A stretch of DNA of 64,000 nucleotides from the NCBI RefSeq assembly GCF_901827175.1, contig NZ_LR594662.1, forward strand, positions 868,001-932,000, read 5' to 3'. This document shows positions 1 to 8,097 of this stretch, piece by piece. The stretch is from Variovorax sp. RA8. Its GTDB lineage: Bacteria > Pseudomonadota > Gammaproteobacteria > Burkholderiales > Burkholderiaceae_C. The stretch's first letter is position 1. Every line of letters begins with the position of its first letter. Below the pieces are notes generated by a model. It ran no database searches. It was not told the DNA's origin and was given only the letters and a program-made list of their open reading frames with translations. The position numbers were made by a program, and so were the translations under genes.

Positions 1-1533
1 ACGGCCACCGGCATCGTCGGTGCCGTGGTGACACTGATGGGGCTGCTGGCGTTGCCTGCCATGTTGCGCGCCGGCTACAGCATCCCGCTGTCCGCGGGGG
101 CGATCACGGCGGGCGGCTGCCTCGGCATCCTGATCCCGCCTTCGGTGCTGCTGATCGTCTACGGCGCTACCGCCGGCGTATCGGTGGTGCAGCTGTACGC
201 CGGCGCTTTCTTTCCCGGCGTTTTGCTGGCGTCGCTGTACGTGCTCTACGTGATCCTGGTCGCCAAGCTCAAGCCCGCCTGGGCGCCCCCGCTTTCGGCC
301 GCCGATCGCGCGGTGCCGCTGCCGCCGCTGACGCAGCTGATCACGCCCGATCCGACGCGCCACGCGTTCGCGGGCTTGGTGGCCGGGCTCAAGGGCCGCC
401 GCAATGCCGAGGTGCCCGCCGGGTTCCTGCTGCGGCAACTCGGCATCGTCTTGCTGCCCGGCCTGCTCTTCGCGCTGATGGCCGTCACCACCTATCGCGC
501 CGTGACCACCGTGGAGGCGGCGGAGCAGTACGACATTCAGGAAATCGGTGCCCGGCGCAGCGCACCCGAGCCGGCCTCGGGCGGGTTGCAGGAGCCGCCC
601 GCCGAGAACGAGGGCGGCCTCCAGGAGCCACCGAGCGAGGGCGGGCTTGCCGAGCCGCCAGGCGCCGGCGCCGTGCAGGAGCCCCCGGGTGCGGGCACAC
701 GCGCCGCGCAGCTGCCGTCCGGCAGTGCTGCGGTAGCCCCCGTCGCGAAGCCCGGCGCCGCGGAGGGCGCCACCACGCGGCCGGCGCCCACCTGGTGGTG
801 GGTCTGCTTCGCGCTGATCGGTGCGATGGTCGCGCTGTTCTACCTGTTTCTCAGCTTCGCGCGGCTCGAGATCTTCAAGATGCTGCTGGCCTCGTTCTTC
901 CCGCTGATGATCCTCATCGTGGCGGTGCTCGGGTCGATCGTGCTGGGCCTGGCCACGCCGACGGAGGCGGCAGCCATGGGCGCCCTCGGGGGCTTCCTGC
1001 TGGCCGCCGCCTACCGCCGGCTGACGCTGGATGTGCTCAAGGAATCGGTCTTCCTCACGGCCAAGACATCGGCCATGGTGTGCTGGCTGTTCGTGGGCTC
1101 GGCCATTTTCTCGGCCGCCTTCGCGCTGCTCGGCGGCCAGCAGCTGGTCGAGGAATGGGTCCTGAGCATGAACCTCTCGAAGGTTCAGTTCCTGGTGCTG
1201 AGCCAGGTGATCATCTTCATCCTGGGCTGGCCGCTGGAATGGACCGAGATCATCGTGATCTTCATGCCCATTTTCATACCGCTGCTGGACAACTTCGGCG
1301 TCGACCCGCTGTTCTTCGGGCTGCTGGTGGCCATGAACCTCCAGACTGCCTTCCTGTCGCCACCGGTCGCCATGGCGGCCTTCTACCTGAAGGGCGTGAG
1401 CCCGCCCCATGTGACGCTGAACCAGATCTTCCTCGGCATGCTGCCCTTCATGGGCATCCAGGTGCTGGCGATCCTCATGCTGTACATCTGGCCGCAGATC
1501 GGATTGTGGTTGCCGCAGCTGCTGTACAAATAG
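1..1533 (+). CDS. TRAP transporter large permease (DctM family), 5' partial, with extra insert
   Basis: The frame is open from the first base, so the N-terminus lies outside the window. Both ends of the visible protein look like DctM, the 12-helix inner-membrane subunit of TRAP transporters that import organic acids with a periplasmic receptor. The first residues read ATGIVGAVVTLMGL and GILIPPSVLLIVYG follows; the end contains NLQTAFLSPPVAMAAFYLKG. Between them, roughly bases 275-810, is material a standard DctM lacks: a Pro-rich loop, an added hydrophobic helix (LGIVLLPGLLFALMAV), a repeated GGLQEPP-type linker, and another helix (WWWVCFALIGAMVALFYLFL). The receptor and small subunit would lie upstream and are not visible. 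The substrate cannot be read from sequence. Confidence 0.88.
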   Translation, partial: TATGIVGAVVTLMGLLALPAMLRAGYSIPLSAGAITAGGCLGILIPPSVLLIVYGATAGVSVVQLYAGAFFPGVLLASLYVLYVILVAKLKPAWAPPLSAADRAVPLPPLTQLITPDPTRHAFAGLVAGLKGRRNAEVPAGFLLRQLGIVLLPGLLFALMAVTTYRAVTTVEAAEQYDIQEIGARRSAPEPASGGLQEPPAENEGGLQEPPSEGGLAEPPGAGAVQEPPGAGTRAAQLPSGSAAVAPVAKPGAAEGATTRPAPTWWWVCFALIGAMVALFYLFLSFARLEIFKMLLASFFPLMILIVAVLGSIVLGLATPTEAAAMGALGGFLLAAAYRRLTLDVLKESVFLTAKTSAMVCWLFVGSAIFSAAFALLGGQQLVEEWVLSMNLSKVQFLVLSQVIIFILGWPLEWTEIIVIFMPIFIPLLDNFGVDPLFFGLLVAMNLQTAFLSPPVAMAAFYLKGVSPPHVTLNQIFLGMLPFMGIQVLAILMLYIWPQIGLWLPQLLYK

Positions 1534-1550
1534 GCAGGCAGGGGGCACGA

Positions 1551-1572
1551 GGGCCGACAATCGGCCCTTTTT
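1551..1572 (+). terminator. Intrinsic terminator after the TRAP permease
   Basis: A perfect 7-bp stem GGGCCGA / TCGGCCC with a CAA loop is followed directly by five T residues. It starts 17 bases after the permease stop. The first possible TTG start of the next gene sits on the end of its T-tract. Confidence 0.78.
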
Positions 1573-2545
1573 GCCCGCCCCTCCCTTGACATCCCTGTTC
1601 GAACGAATTGCACGCTGGGCGCGCGCCGTGCCGCGCGCCTTGCGGCGCATCGGCCTGCTGCCGCCCGCGGCGCCGGACCAGTGGCTCGATGGCCATTTCG
1701 AGCACCAGCACCGCAACGTGGACTACAAGCTCTTCGTCCCCGGGCGCGGTGCCGGCAGGCCCCGCCCGCTGCTGCTGATGCTGCACGGCTGCACCCAGGA
1801 TCCGGAGGACTTCGCCACAGGGACGCGGATGAACCGGATCGCCGCCGAGCTCGGCTTCCTCGTGATCTATCCGACACAGACCCAGAGGGCCAACGCGGGC
1901 AAGTGCTGGAACTGGTTCCTGCCGCAGCACCAGCAGGCCGGGCGGGGCGAGCCCGCACTGCTGGCGGCGCTTACGCAGGCGGCCATGCGCGAGCACGGGG
2001 CCGATCCGGCACGCGTCTACGTGGCGGGCCTGTCCGCCGGCGGCTCGATGGCCGACATCCTGGGCCGGACCTATCCCGGGCTCTTCGCCGCCGTGGGCGT
2101 GCACTCGGGCCTGCCGAGCGGCGTGGCGCGCGACCTCCTCTCGGCGCTCGGCGCGATGAAGAACGGCCCGGGCAAGGCGAGCGCCGGCGGTCCGATGCGG
2201 CCGACCATCGTCTTCCACGGCGACGCCGACGAGACGGTGCATCCGCGCAACGGGGCGCAGGTGGCGGCGGATGCGGTGGGGGCGCTGCTGGGGGGCGGCG
2301 GTCATCCGCCGGCGCACGAGATGCGGGGACGCTCGGAGGGTGGCCGCGCCTTCACCCGCTGGACCTATGCCGATGCCCGCGGCGGCATCATGGTCGAGCA
2401 CTGGCTGCTGCACGGCACCGGCCACGCCTGGGCCGGCGGCAGCGCCGACGGCTCCTTCACCGACCCCGCCGGGCCGGATGCGAGCGCCGAGATGCTGCGT
2501 TTCTTCCTCAGCCATCCGATGAGCAACCGGACTGGGATGCGATAA
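1571..2545 (+). CDS. PHB depolymerase family esterase (alpha/beta hydrolase)
   Basis: This is an alpha/beta hydrolase of the esterase_phb/LpqC family, which cleaves hydroxyalkanoate or feruloyl-type esters. With the longest start, the oxyanion segment LLLMLHGCTQDPEDF lies near residues 67-81, the nucleophile Ser155 is in GLSAGGS, a candidate Asp is in DADETVHP and the His is in GTGHAWAGG. The motif CWNWF is also typical of the family. No clear signal peptide is seen, so the protein may be cytoplasmic. The start is uncertain: TTG at 1571 lies in the upstream terminator, while TTG 1586 and GTG 1628 are in-frame alternatives and none has a good ribosome site. PHA accessory genes occur again near 27-30 kb, but the substrate is not proven. 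Confidence 0.85.
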   Translation: MPAPPLTSLFERIARWARAVPRALRRIGLLPPAAPDQWLDGHFEHQHRNVDYKLFVPGRGAGRPRPLLLMLHGCTQDPEDFATGTRMNRIAAELGFLVIYPTQTQRANAGKCWNWFLPQHQQAGRGEPALLAALTQAAMREHGADPARVYVAGLSAGGSMADILGRTYPGLFAAVGVHSGLPSGVARDLLSALGAMKNGPGKASAGGPMRPTIVFHGDADETVHPRNGAQVAADAVGALLGGGGHPPAHEMRGRSEGGRAFTRWTYADARGGIMVEHWLLHGTGHAWAGGSADGSFTDPAGPDASAEMLRFFLSHPMSNRTGMR

Positions 2546-2660
2546 GCCCCTTGCTTACACGCGGTTGCGCCGCTCGCGGGATAGTTCCAAAGCTTTGCAA
2601 TGCAGTTGCCAGCGCCGGCCCGCCCTGGCGCGTTGCAGGGTCTGGACCCGAGGACCGATC

Positions 2661-4616
2661 ATGAAACATCGCACCACTTCACACGGCGCCCGCCGCGCCG
2701 TCGGCTGGCTGCTGGGCCTGGTGCTGCTGCTCGCCGCCGGCGCCGCGGCCTGGGCGCAGCAGGACCCCCCGGGCCGCGTGGCTCGCCTCGACGAGCAGCA
2801 GGGCACCGTCAGCTTCTCGCCGGCGGGCGACGACAGCTGGTACGACGCAGTGCCCAACCGGCCGATCACCACCGGCGACCGGCTCTGGACCGACCGCAAC
2901 GCGCGGGCCGAGCTGCATGTGGATTCGACCGCGCTGCGCCTGGACGACCAGACGATGCTGGTGGTGTCCGAGCTCGAAGACGACAGCGCCCGCTTCACCG
3001 CGACCCGCGGCCGCCTGCAACTGCGCGTGCGCGAGGCCCCGGCCGGGCAGCGCCTGGAGATCGACACCGCCAACCTGGCGGTGGTGGTCGAGGCCCCCGG
3101 CGACTACCGCATCGAGGTCGACCCGGCCGCCGGCACCACGCGCGTGGCGGTCGCTGCCGGCGGCCTCACGCTTTATGGCGAGAACGGCGAATCGGTGGCC
3201 CTCGGCGCCCACCAGCAGCTCACGGTGTCGGGACGCCAGCTGGCGGCGGTGAGCAGCACTCCCGTGCGCGCCGGCGACGCGTTCGACCGCTGGGTGGCCG
3301 AGCGCGACCGGCTCGAAGACCAGTCGATCTCTGCGCGCTATGTCTCGCGCGACGTGCTGGGCTACCAGCAGCTCGACCGCTATGGCGACTGGCAGAGCGA
3401 TCCCACCTACGGCAACGTCTGGTATCCGCGCAGCGTCGATGCCGACTGGGCGCCGTACCGCGACGGCCAATGGGTGGACATCGCGCCCTGGGGCTGGACC
3501 TGGGTCGACGCCGCACCCTGGGGCTTCGCGCCTTCGCACTACGGCCGCTGGGCGCGCATCGGGCCGCGCTGGGCCTGGGTGCCGGGGCGGGCGAACACGC
3601 GGCCGGTGTATGCGCCGGCGCTGGTCGGTTTCGTGGGCGGCGGCGTGCATGCCAACGTGGCGGCTGGCGGACGCCCGGGCGTCGGGTGGTTCCCGCTCGC
3701 GCCCGGCGAACCGTGGCGCCCGGGCTACCGCGCCAGCCAGCGCTACATCGACGAGGCCAACCGTGCCGTCGCCTACCAGCGGCAACTTGCGCGCGCGGAC
3801 TACCTGCACCGCAATACGCCGGGTGCGCTCTCGCTGGTGCCGGTGGACATCTTCGGCCGCGGGCCCATCGCCCGCCGCGACTTCCTGCGCACGCCGGAGG
3901 GTGCCACTGCGCAACTGCCGATCGTCGCCACCGCGCCGATCCCGGCGCGCGGCGACCGGCATGTCGGCGGCTTCGGGCGTTCGGCGAGCGCCCTGCCGCC
4001 GCCCGACCTGCGCGGTCGACAGCAGCAGTTCCAGCAGGCGCAGCAGTTGCAGCAAGCCCAGCAGGCGCACCAAGCCCAGCAGGCGCAGCAGCAACTTCAG
4101 TTTCAGCAGCGCGCCGTCCAGGCGCAGGCCCAGGCACAGCAGCAGCTTCAGTTGCAGCAGATGCAGCGCTTCCAGCAGATGCAGCAAGCGCAGCAGCCGC
4201 AATCCGGCCAGCAGCTCCAGCAGATGCAGCAACGCGATGCGCTGCGCCAGCAGCAAGAGTTCCAGCAGCGCGCCGCGCAGGCTCAGGCCCAGCAGCAGTT
4301 CCAGCTGCAGCAGCAACAACAGCAACAGCAGGCGCTGCGCGCCCAGCAGGAGATGCAGCAGCGCGCCGCCCAGGCCCAGGCCCAGCAGCTCCAGCTGGTT
4401 CAACAGCAGCAGGCCCTGCGCGCGCAGCAGCAGATGCAGGCTCAGCAACAGATCCAGCAGATGCAGATGCAGCAACAGAACACGCTGCGCCAGGCGCAGG
4501 AACACCAGCAGCGTGCCTTGCAGCAACAGCAACAACAGCAGCAGCGTGCGGGCGGCAGCGATCCGCGGCAGCGCTGGACCTCGCGGGATTCCGGGCCGCA
4601 GTTCGACCGGCCCTGA
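2661..4616 (+). CDS. DUF6600/FecR-like secreted protein with Gln-rich C-terminus
   Basis: The 651-aa product begins with a signal peptide (basic residues, then GWLLGLVLLLAAGAAAWAQ), so it should be exported. Residues about 35-200 resemble a FecR-type beta domain (RVARLDEQQGTVSF, GDRLWTDRNARAELH). The middle has the aromatic DUF6600 repeats (YGDWQSDPTYGNVWYP, WVDIAPWGWTWVDAAPWGF). From about residue 450 the chain is almost only Gln with Ala, Leu, Met and Arg, a long coiled-coil or disordered tail. The function is unknown; family members are presumed envelope proteins. A second frame is also open through the tail because CAG repeats are read as GCA/AGC, and it should not be annotated. The ATG was chosen because the signal peptide starts there. 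Confidence 0.8.
   Translation: MKHRTTSHGARRAVGWLLGLVLLLAAGAAAWAQQDPPGRVARLDEQQGTVSFSPAGDDSWYDAVPNRPITTGDRLWTDRNARAELHVDSTALRLDDQTMLVVSELEDDSARFTATRGRLQLRVREAPAGQRLEIDTANLAVVVEAPGDYRIEVDPAAGTTRVAVAAGGLTLYGENGESVALGAHQQLTVSGRQLAAVSSTPVRAGDAFDRWVAERDRLEDQSISARYVSRDVLGYQQLDRYGDWQSDPTYGNVWYPRSVDADWAPYRDGQWVDIAPWGWTWVDAAPWGFAPSHYGRWARIGPRWAWVPGRANTRPVYAPALVGFVGGGVHANVAAGGRPGVGWFPLAPGEPWRPGYRASQRYIDEANRAVAYQRQLARADYLHRNTPGALSLVPVDIFGRGPIARRDFLRTPEGATAQLPIVATAPIPARGDRHVGGFGRSASALPPPDLRGRQQQFQQAQQLQQAQQAHQAQQAQQQLQFQQRAVQAQAQAQQQLQLQQMQRFQQMQQAQQPQSGQQLQQMQQRDALRQQQEFQQRAAQAQAQQQFQLQQQQQQQQALRAQQEMQQRAAQAQAQQLQLVQQQQALRAQQQMQAQQQIQQMQMQQQNTLRQAQEHQQRALQQQQQQQQRAGGSDPRQRWTSRDSGPQFDRP
4018..4555 (+). 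repeat. CAG/CAA-rich low-complexity tract encoding poly-Gln
   Basis: About 540 bases are dominated by CAG and CAA codons in runs such as QQQQQQQQ, broken by Ala, Arg, Met and Leu. The tract lies in the 3' third of the DUF6600 gene. Such tracts are prone to slippage and length variation. Confidence 0.85.
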
Positions 4617-4702
4617 GAGGCTGTGAAAGCGTGAGCGAACCCGCTCATGCGGCGGCAGCATTTCCTTCGGCCGGCTACAGTCGGCCGCAAGGAGCGGCTT
4701 CC

Positions 4703-6061
4703 ATGCAAACATTCGACTTCGACCTCTTCGTGATCGGCGGCGGCAGCGGTGGCGTACGCGCGGCACGCATGGCGGCCCAGCGCGGCGCACGCGTTGCGCT
4801 GGCCGAATGCGCGGAGCTGGGCGGCACCTGCGTCAACGTGGGCTGCATTCCCAAGAAGCTCTACAGCTACGCGGCCGGCTATGCAGAGTCCTTCGAGGAG
4901 GCGGCCGGCTACGGCTGGACGCTCGACGGCGCCCCGCGCTTCGACTGGAACCAGCTCAAGGCCAATCGCGCCAAGGAGATCGCCCGCCTCAACGGCGTCT
5001 ACCGCAACCTCCTCGAGGGCGCGGGCGTCAGGCTGATCCAGGGCTGGGCGTGCCTGGCCGATGCGCACACCGTTCAGATCGGCGAGAAGAAGCACACTGC
5101 GCGCCACATCCTGGTGGCCACCGGCGGCATGCCCTTCGTGCCGGAGCTCCCGGGCCGCGAGCTCGGCGTGGTGTCGGACGCGATGTTCGACCTCGACCCC
5201 TTCCCCAAACGCCTGCTGGTGGTGGGCGGCGGCTACATCGCCTGCGAGTTCGCCTCCATCTTCAACGGCCTGGGCGCGCAGGTCACGCAGCTGTACCGCG
5301 GGCCGCACCTGCTCAACGGCTTCGACGAGGACGTGCGCCAGTTCCTGGCCAAGGAGATGGGCCGCGCCGGCGTCGACATCCGCTTCAACTGCGAGATCGA
5401 CATGATCACGCGCCTCGACAGCGGCCTGTGCGCGCTGCTCTCGCGCGGGGAGCGCGTGGAGGCCGATGTCATCCTCTATGCCACCGGCCGGGTGCCCAAC
5501 ACCGAGGGCCTGGGCCTGCAGGCGGCCGGTGTCGAGCTCGACGAGCGCGGCGGCGTGGTGGTCGATGCGCACTACCGCAGTTCCGTGCCCTCGGTCTACG
5601 CCGTGGGCGACGTGTCGACGAAGCAGCAGCTCACCCCGGTGGCGCTGGCCGAGGCCATGGTGGTGGTGGACACCCTGTTCGGCCCGGGGCCGCGCGAGCT
5701 GGACTACGAGTTCACGCCCACGGCCGTGTTCACCCATCCCAACATCGGCACCTGCGGCTACACCGAGGCCGAGGCGCGCGCGAGGTTCGGCAAGGTCCGG
5801 GTGTTCTCGAGCGAGTTCAAGGCGCTGCGCCACACGCTCTCGCAAAGCGGCGAGCGCACCTTCATGAAGCTGGTGGTCGAGCGCGACACCGACCGCGTGG
5901 TGGGCCTGCACATGGTGGGGCCCGATGCGGGCGAGGTGGTGCAGGGCTTCGCGGTCGCGATGCGCGCGGGCGCGACCAAGCGGTTGTTCGACAGCACGAT
6001 CGGCATTCATCCGACCGTGGCGGAAGAGTTCGTCACCATGCGCGAACCGATGCCGGGGTAG
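4703..6061 (+). CDS. gor: Glutathione-disulfide reductase
   Basis: The 452-aa flavoprotein should reduce glutathione disulfide to GSH with NADPH in the cytoplasm. The N-terminal FAD site is GGGSGG (about residues 12-17). The redox disulfide is Cys43-Cys48 in GGTCVNVGCIPKK. The NAD(P) Rossmann motif is VVGGGYIACEFA, the second FAD motif is YAVGDV, and the C-terminal catalytic His is in GIHPTVAEEFVTMR, which fits Gor rather than dihydrolipoamide or mercuric reductase. Length is normal for the family. AAGGAG eight bases before the ATG supports the start. Related disulfide reductases remain a minor possibility. Confidence 0.93.
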   Translation: MQTFDFDLFVIGGGSGGVRAARMAAQRGARVALAECAELGGTCVNVGCIPKKLYSYAAGYAESFEEAAGYGWTLDGAPRFDWNQLKANRAKEIARLNGVYRNLLEGAGVRLIQGWACLADAHTVQIGEKKHTARHILVATGGMPFVPELPGRELGVVSDAMFDLDPFPKRLLVVGGGYIACEFASIFNGLGAQVTQLYRGPHLLNGFDEDVRQFLAKEMGRAGVDIRFNCEIDMITRLDSGLCALLSRGERVEADVILYATGRVPNTEGLGLQAAGVELDERGGVVVDAHYRSSVPSVYAVGDVSTKQQLTPVALAEAMVVVDTLFGPGPRELDYEFTPTAVFTHPNIGTCGYTEAEARARFGKVRVFSSEFKALRHTLSQSGERTFMKLVVERDTDRVVGLHMVGPDAGEVVQGFAVAMRAGATKRLFDSTIGIHPTVAEEFVTMREPMPG

Positions 6062-6074
6062 AGGCTTCGTCCCG

Positions 6075-6422
6075 ATGACCCCCTCCGAGGAAAGTGCCCG
6101 CGCGGGCTCGGTCTGGATCCGGTTCTGGTGGCCCAATGCCGCGTTGGAGCCGACGCCGGCGCATGTGAGCGCGCCCGAGCGTGCGGCGATCAGGACCCGG
6201 AACTACGTGTGGCTGAAGACGTACATGGACATCTACATCCTCCGCTGGGGTTTGCTGTGGGCTGCCTGCCTGGTGCTCGCGCTCCTCGCGGCGGACGATG
6301 CGGTTCCAAGTGTCCTCTTCGCCGGCGCGCTGACCGCCACCATGATGTCCTTCTTTGGCCTTTTTTCCATGATCCTGATCTATCGCCGGGCAAGCAGGGC
6401 GCTGGAGGACCGGGCCGTGTAG
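6075..6422 (+). CDS. Small two-helix membrane protein, unknown function
   Basis: The 115-aa product has an N-terminal soluble part (about 45 residues, WIRFWWPN), an amphipathic stretch KTYMDIYILRW, and two hydrophobic helices (LLWAACLVLALLAA and LFAGALTATMMSFFGLFSMI), ending in a short basic tail. It begins 13 bases after gor and may be co-transcribed. I do not recognise the family. The ATG was chosen over longer frames because the upstream extension overlaps gor out of frame. Confidence 0.6.
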   Translation: MTPSEESARAGSVWIRFWWPNAALEPTPAHVSAPERAAIRTRNYVWLKTYMDIYILRWGLLWAACLVLALLAADDAVPSVLFAGALTATMMSFFGLFSMILIYRRASRALEDRAV

Positions 6423-6544
6423 CTGACGCACGAACTTCTTCTTGCCTGACAGCGCGCCGCCGTCGCCTTGACGATGCTGTGGATGCGCCGGAGGATCCGC
6501 ACGATGCCACGCTGCGGACCGGGCGCCCACCTGAAGGAGCTGCC

Positions 6545-6721
6545 ATGAACACGAAGGAGCCGTCGCAAACGACCGACCGCGAGAGCGTCAAGGACAACAT
6601 GGAGAAGAGCACCGAGAAACAACCCGGCGAGTTTCGCGACGAGGCCAACGAGGACAAGGTCGTGGAGATCGGGAAGGATGTGCGGAAGGATCCGATCAAG
6701 GGCATCGATCCCAAGCGCTGA
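6545..6721 (+). CDS. Small hydrophilic charged protein, unknown
   Basis: This 58-aa protein is almost free of hydrophobic residues and rich in Asp, Glu, Lys, Asn and Gln. It has no helix-turn-helix or Cys motif and is probably disordered. A strong ribosome site (AAGGAG, seven bases before ATG) supports translation. It sits 18 bases before the cardiolipin-synthase-like gene and may be in its operon. Stress-induced hydrophilic proteins are one possibility, but nothing proves a role. Confidence 0.6.
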   Translation: MNTKEPSQTTDRESVKDNMEKSTEKQPGEFRDEANEDKVVEIGKDVRKDPIKGIDPKR

Positions 6722-6739
6722 CACGCGGCTGCGGTCGGC

Positions 6740-8023
6740 ATGGGCCCCGGTTTGCTCGATTGGCTGAGGTCCGGGTGGGCCCTGCTGGCGCTGGCAACGC
6801 TCGTCGTCGTGCTCGGGCTGGTCATCTGGTCCATCCGCAGGCATCGTGATCCCCGGCTGGTGGTCGAGTGCGATGCTTCCATCGCCGACCTCCTGCCGTC
6901 GCTTTCGGGCTTGACGCAGGGCACGGTCTACGAAGGCAACGCGGTCGAACTGCTGGAGAACGGCGCGTTCTTCGACGCGATGTTCGAGGAGATCGCCAAG
7001 GCCCGGGCTTCCGTCCACTTCGAGACCTTTCTCTGGAAGGAAGGCAAGCTGGGTGAGCGCCTGGCGAACGCGTTGATCGAACGCCGGCGTGCCGGCGTGA
7101 AGGTGCGCGTGCTGGTCGATGCCGACGGCGGCAAGGAGATGGGCCGCGATGCAGAGTGCCTGCGCTCCGGAGATTGCAATCTCCGCATGCATCACCCCCG
7201 GCACATACGCAACATCGGCGTCTTCAACGACCGTGATCATCGCAAGCTGCTGGTCGTGGACGGCCGCGTGGCGATGGTGGGCGGCCATTGCATCGTGGAC
7301 AGCTGGCTCGGCAACGGCGAGAGCCGCGAGCACGTGCGCGACCTGGGCGTGCGTCTGCGCGGGCCGATCGTGCATGCCGTGCAGGGCGCCTTCAGCGAGA
7401 ACTGGGTGGAGGACACCGGCGAGCTGTTCGTCGGTGACGAGGTGTTTCCGCCGCTCGCCCGTGTGGGCGAGGTTGCCATTCACGTGGCCAGTCTCAAGCC
7501 GGAAGGGTCCCCGCCGGCCGTGAAGATCCTGCACCACCTGGTGCCGTGCATCGCGCGCAAGCGGATCTGGATCCAGAACCCCTACTTCCTGCCGGACAGC
7601 GAGGCGATCGAGGCCTTGTGCGATGCGGCGAAGCGCGGCGTTGACGTCCGGGTGATGGTGCCGTCCGCCGAAGCCTCGGACATGCCCATGGTCCAGCATG
7701 CGGCGCATCGGAACTTCCACCTCCTGCTGGCGGGCGGCGTGCGGATCTTCGAGTATTCGAAGTGCCTGCTGCACCAGAAGGTGATGACCGTGGACACGGC
7801 GTGGTGTGCGATCGGATCGAGCAATTTCGACGACCGGTCCTTCGAGACCAACGACGAGATCACGCTCGGCCTGCGCGACGACGCCCTGGCCGCGCAGCTC
7901 GAGGCGATCTTCGAGCGCGACATGCATGACTGCAGCGAGCTGAACGGCGACGCATGGGCCCGGCGTGGACTGCGGCATCGGTGCAAGGACAACCTGCTGT
8001 ATGTCTTCAACGAGCTGCTGTGA
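6740..8023 (+). CDS. Cardiolipin synthase / phospholipase D-like protein
   Basis: The 427-aa protein has an N-terminal membrane helix (about residues 11-31) followed by two phospholipase-D HKD motifs: H167-K169-D174 in DHRKLLVVDG and H345-K347-D352 in LHQKVMTVD, each followed by a Gly/Ser/Asn-rich turn. This is the layout of bacterial cardiolipin synthases, which condense phosphatidylglycerol or phosphatidylethanolamine into cardiolipin at the inner membrane. Only one N-terminal helix is seen, as in ClsB/ClsC-like or short Cls enzymes rather than two-helix ClsA. A different phosphatidyl or nuclease activity is possible. Confidence 0.85.
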   Translation: MGPGLLDWLRSGWALLALATLVVVLGLVIWSIRRHRDPRLVVECDASIADLLPSLSGLTQGTVYEGNAVELLENGAFFDAMFEEIAKARASVHFETFLWKEGKLGERLANALIERRRAGVKVRVLVDADGGKEMGRDAECLRSGDCNLRMHHPRHIRNIGVFNDRDHRKLLVVDGRVAMVGGHCIVDSWLGNGESREHVRDLGVRLRGPIVHAVQGAFSENWVEDTGELFVGDEVFPPLARVGEVAIHVASLKPEGSPPAVKILHHLVPCIARKRIWIQNPYFLPDSEAIEALCDAAKRGVDVRVMVPSAEASDMPMVQHAAHRNFHLLLAGGVRIFEYSKCLLHQKVMTVDTAWCAIGSSNFDDRSFETNDEITLGLRDDALAAQLEAIFERDMHDCSELNGDAWARRGLRHRCKDNLLYVFNELL

Positions 8024-8097
8024 GGCGGAGACAGCGCGGGCGCCGAGCACTGCGGTGCACCCGGATCAGGCCCCGGCACTGGCGGCACAATCGTGCC

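Noticed and set aside
2600..4702. A second long plus-strand frame across the DUF6600 gene that runs on into gor
   Set aside because: The reading frame is open only because of high GC and the CAG repeats. Its product before gor is Arg/Ala/Pro-rich with no domain, while the other frame has a signal peptide and recognised segments.
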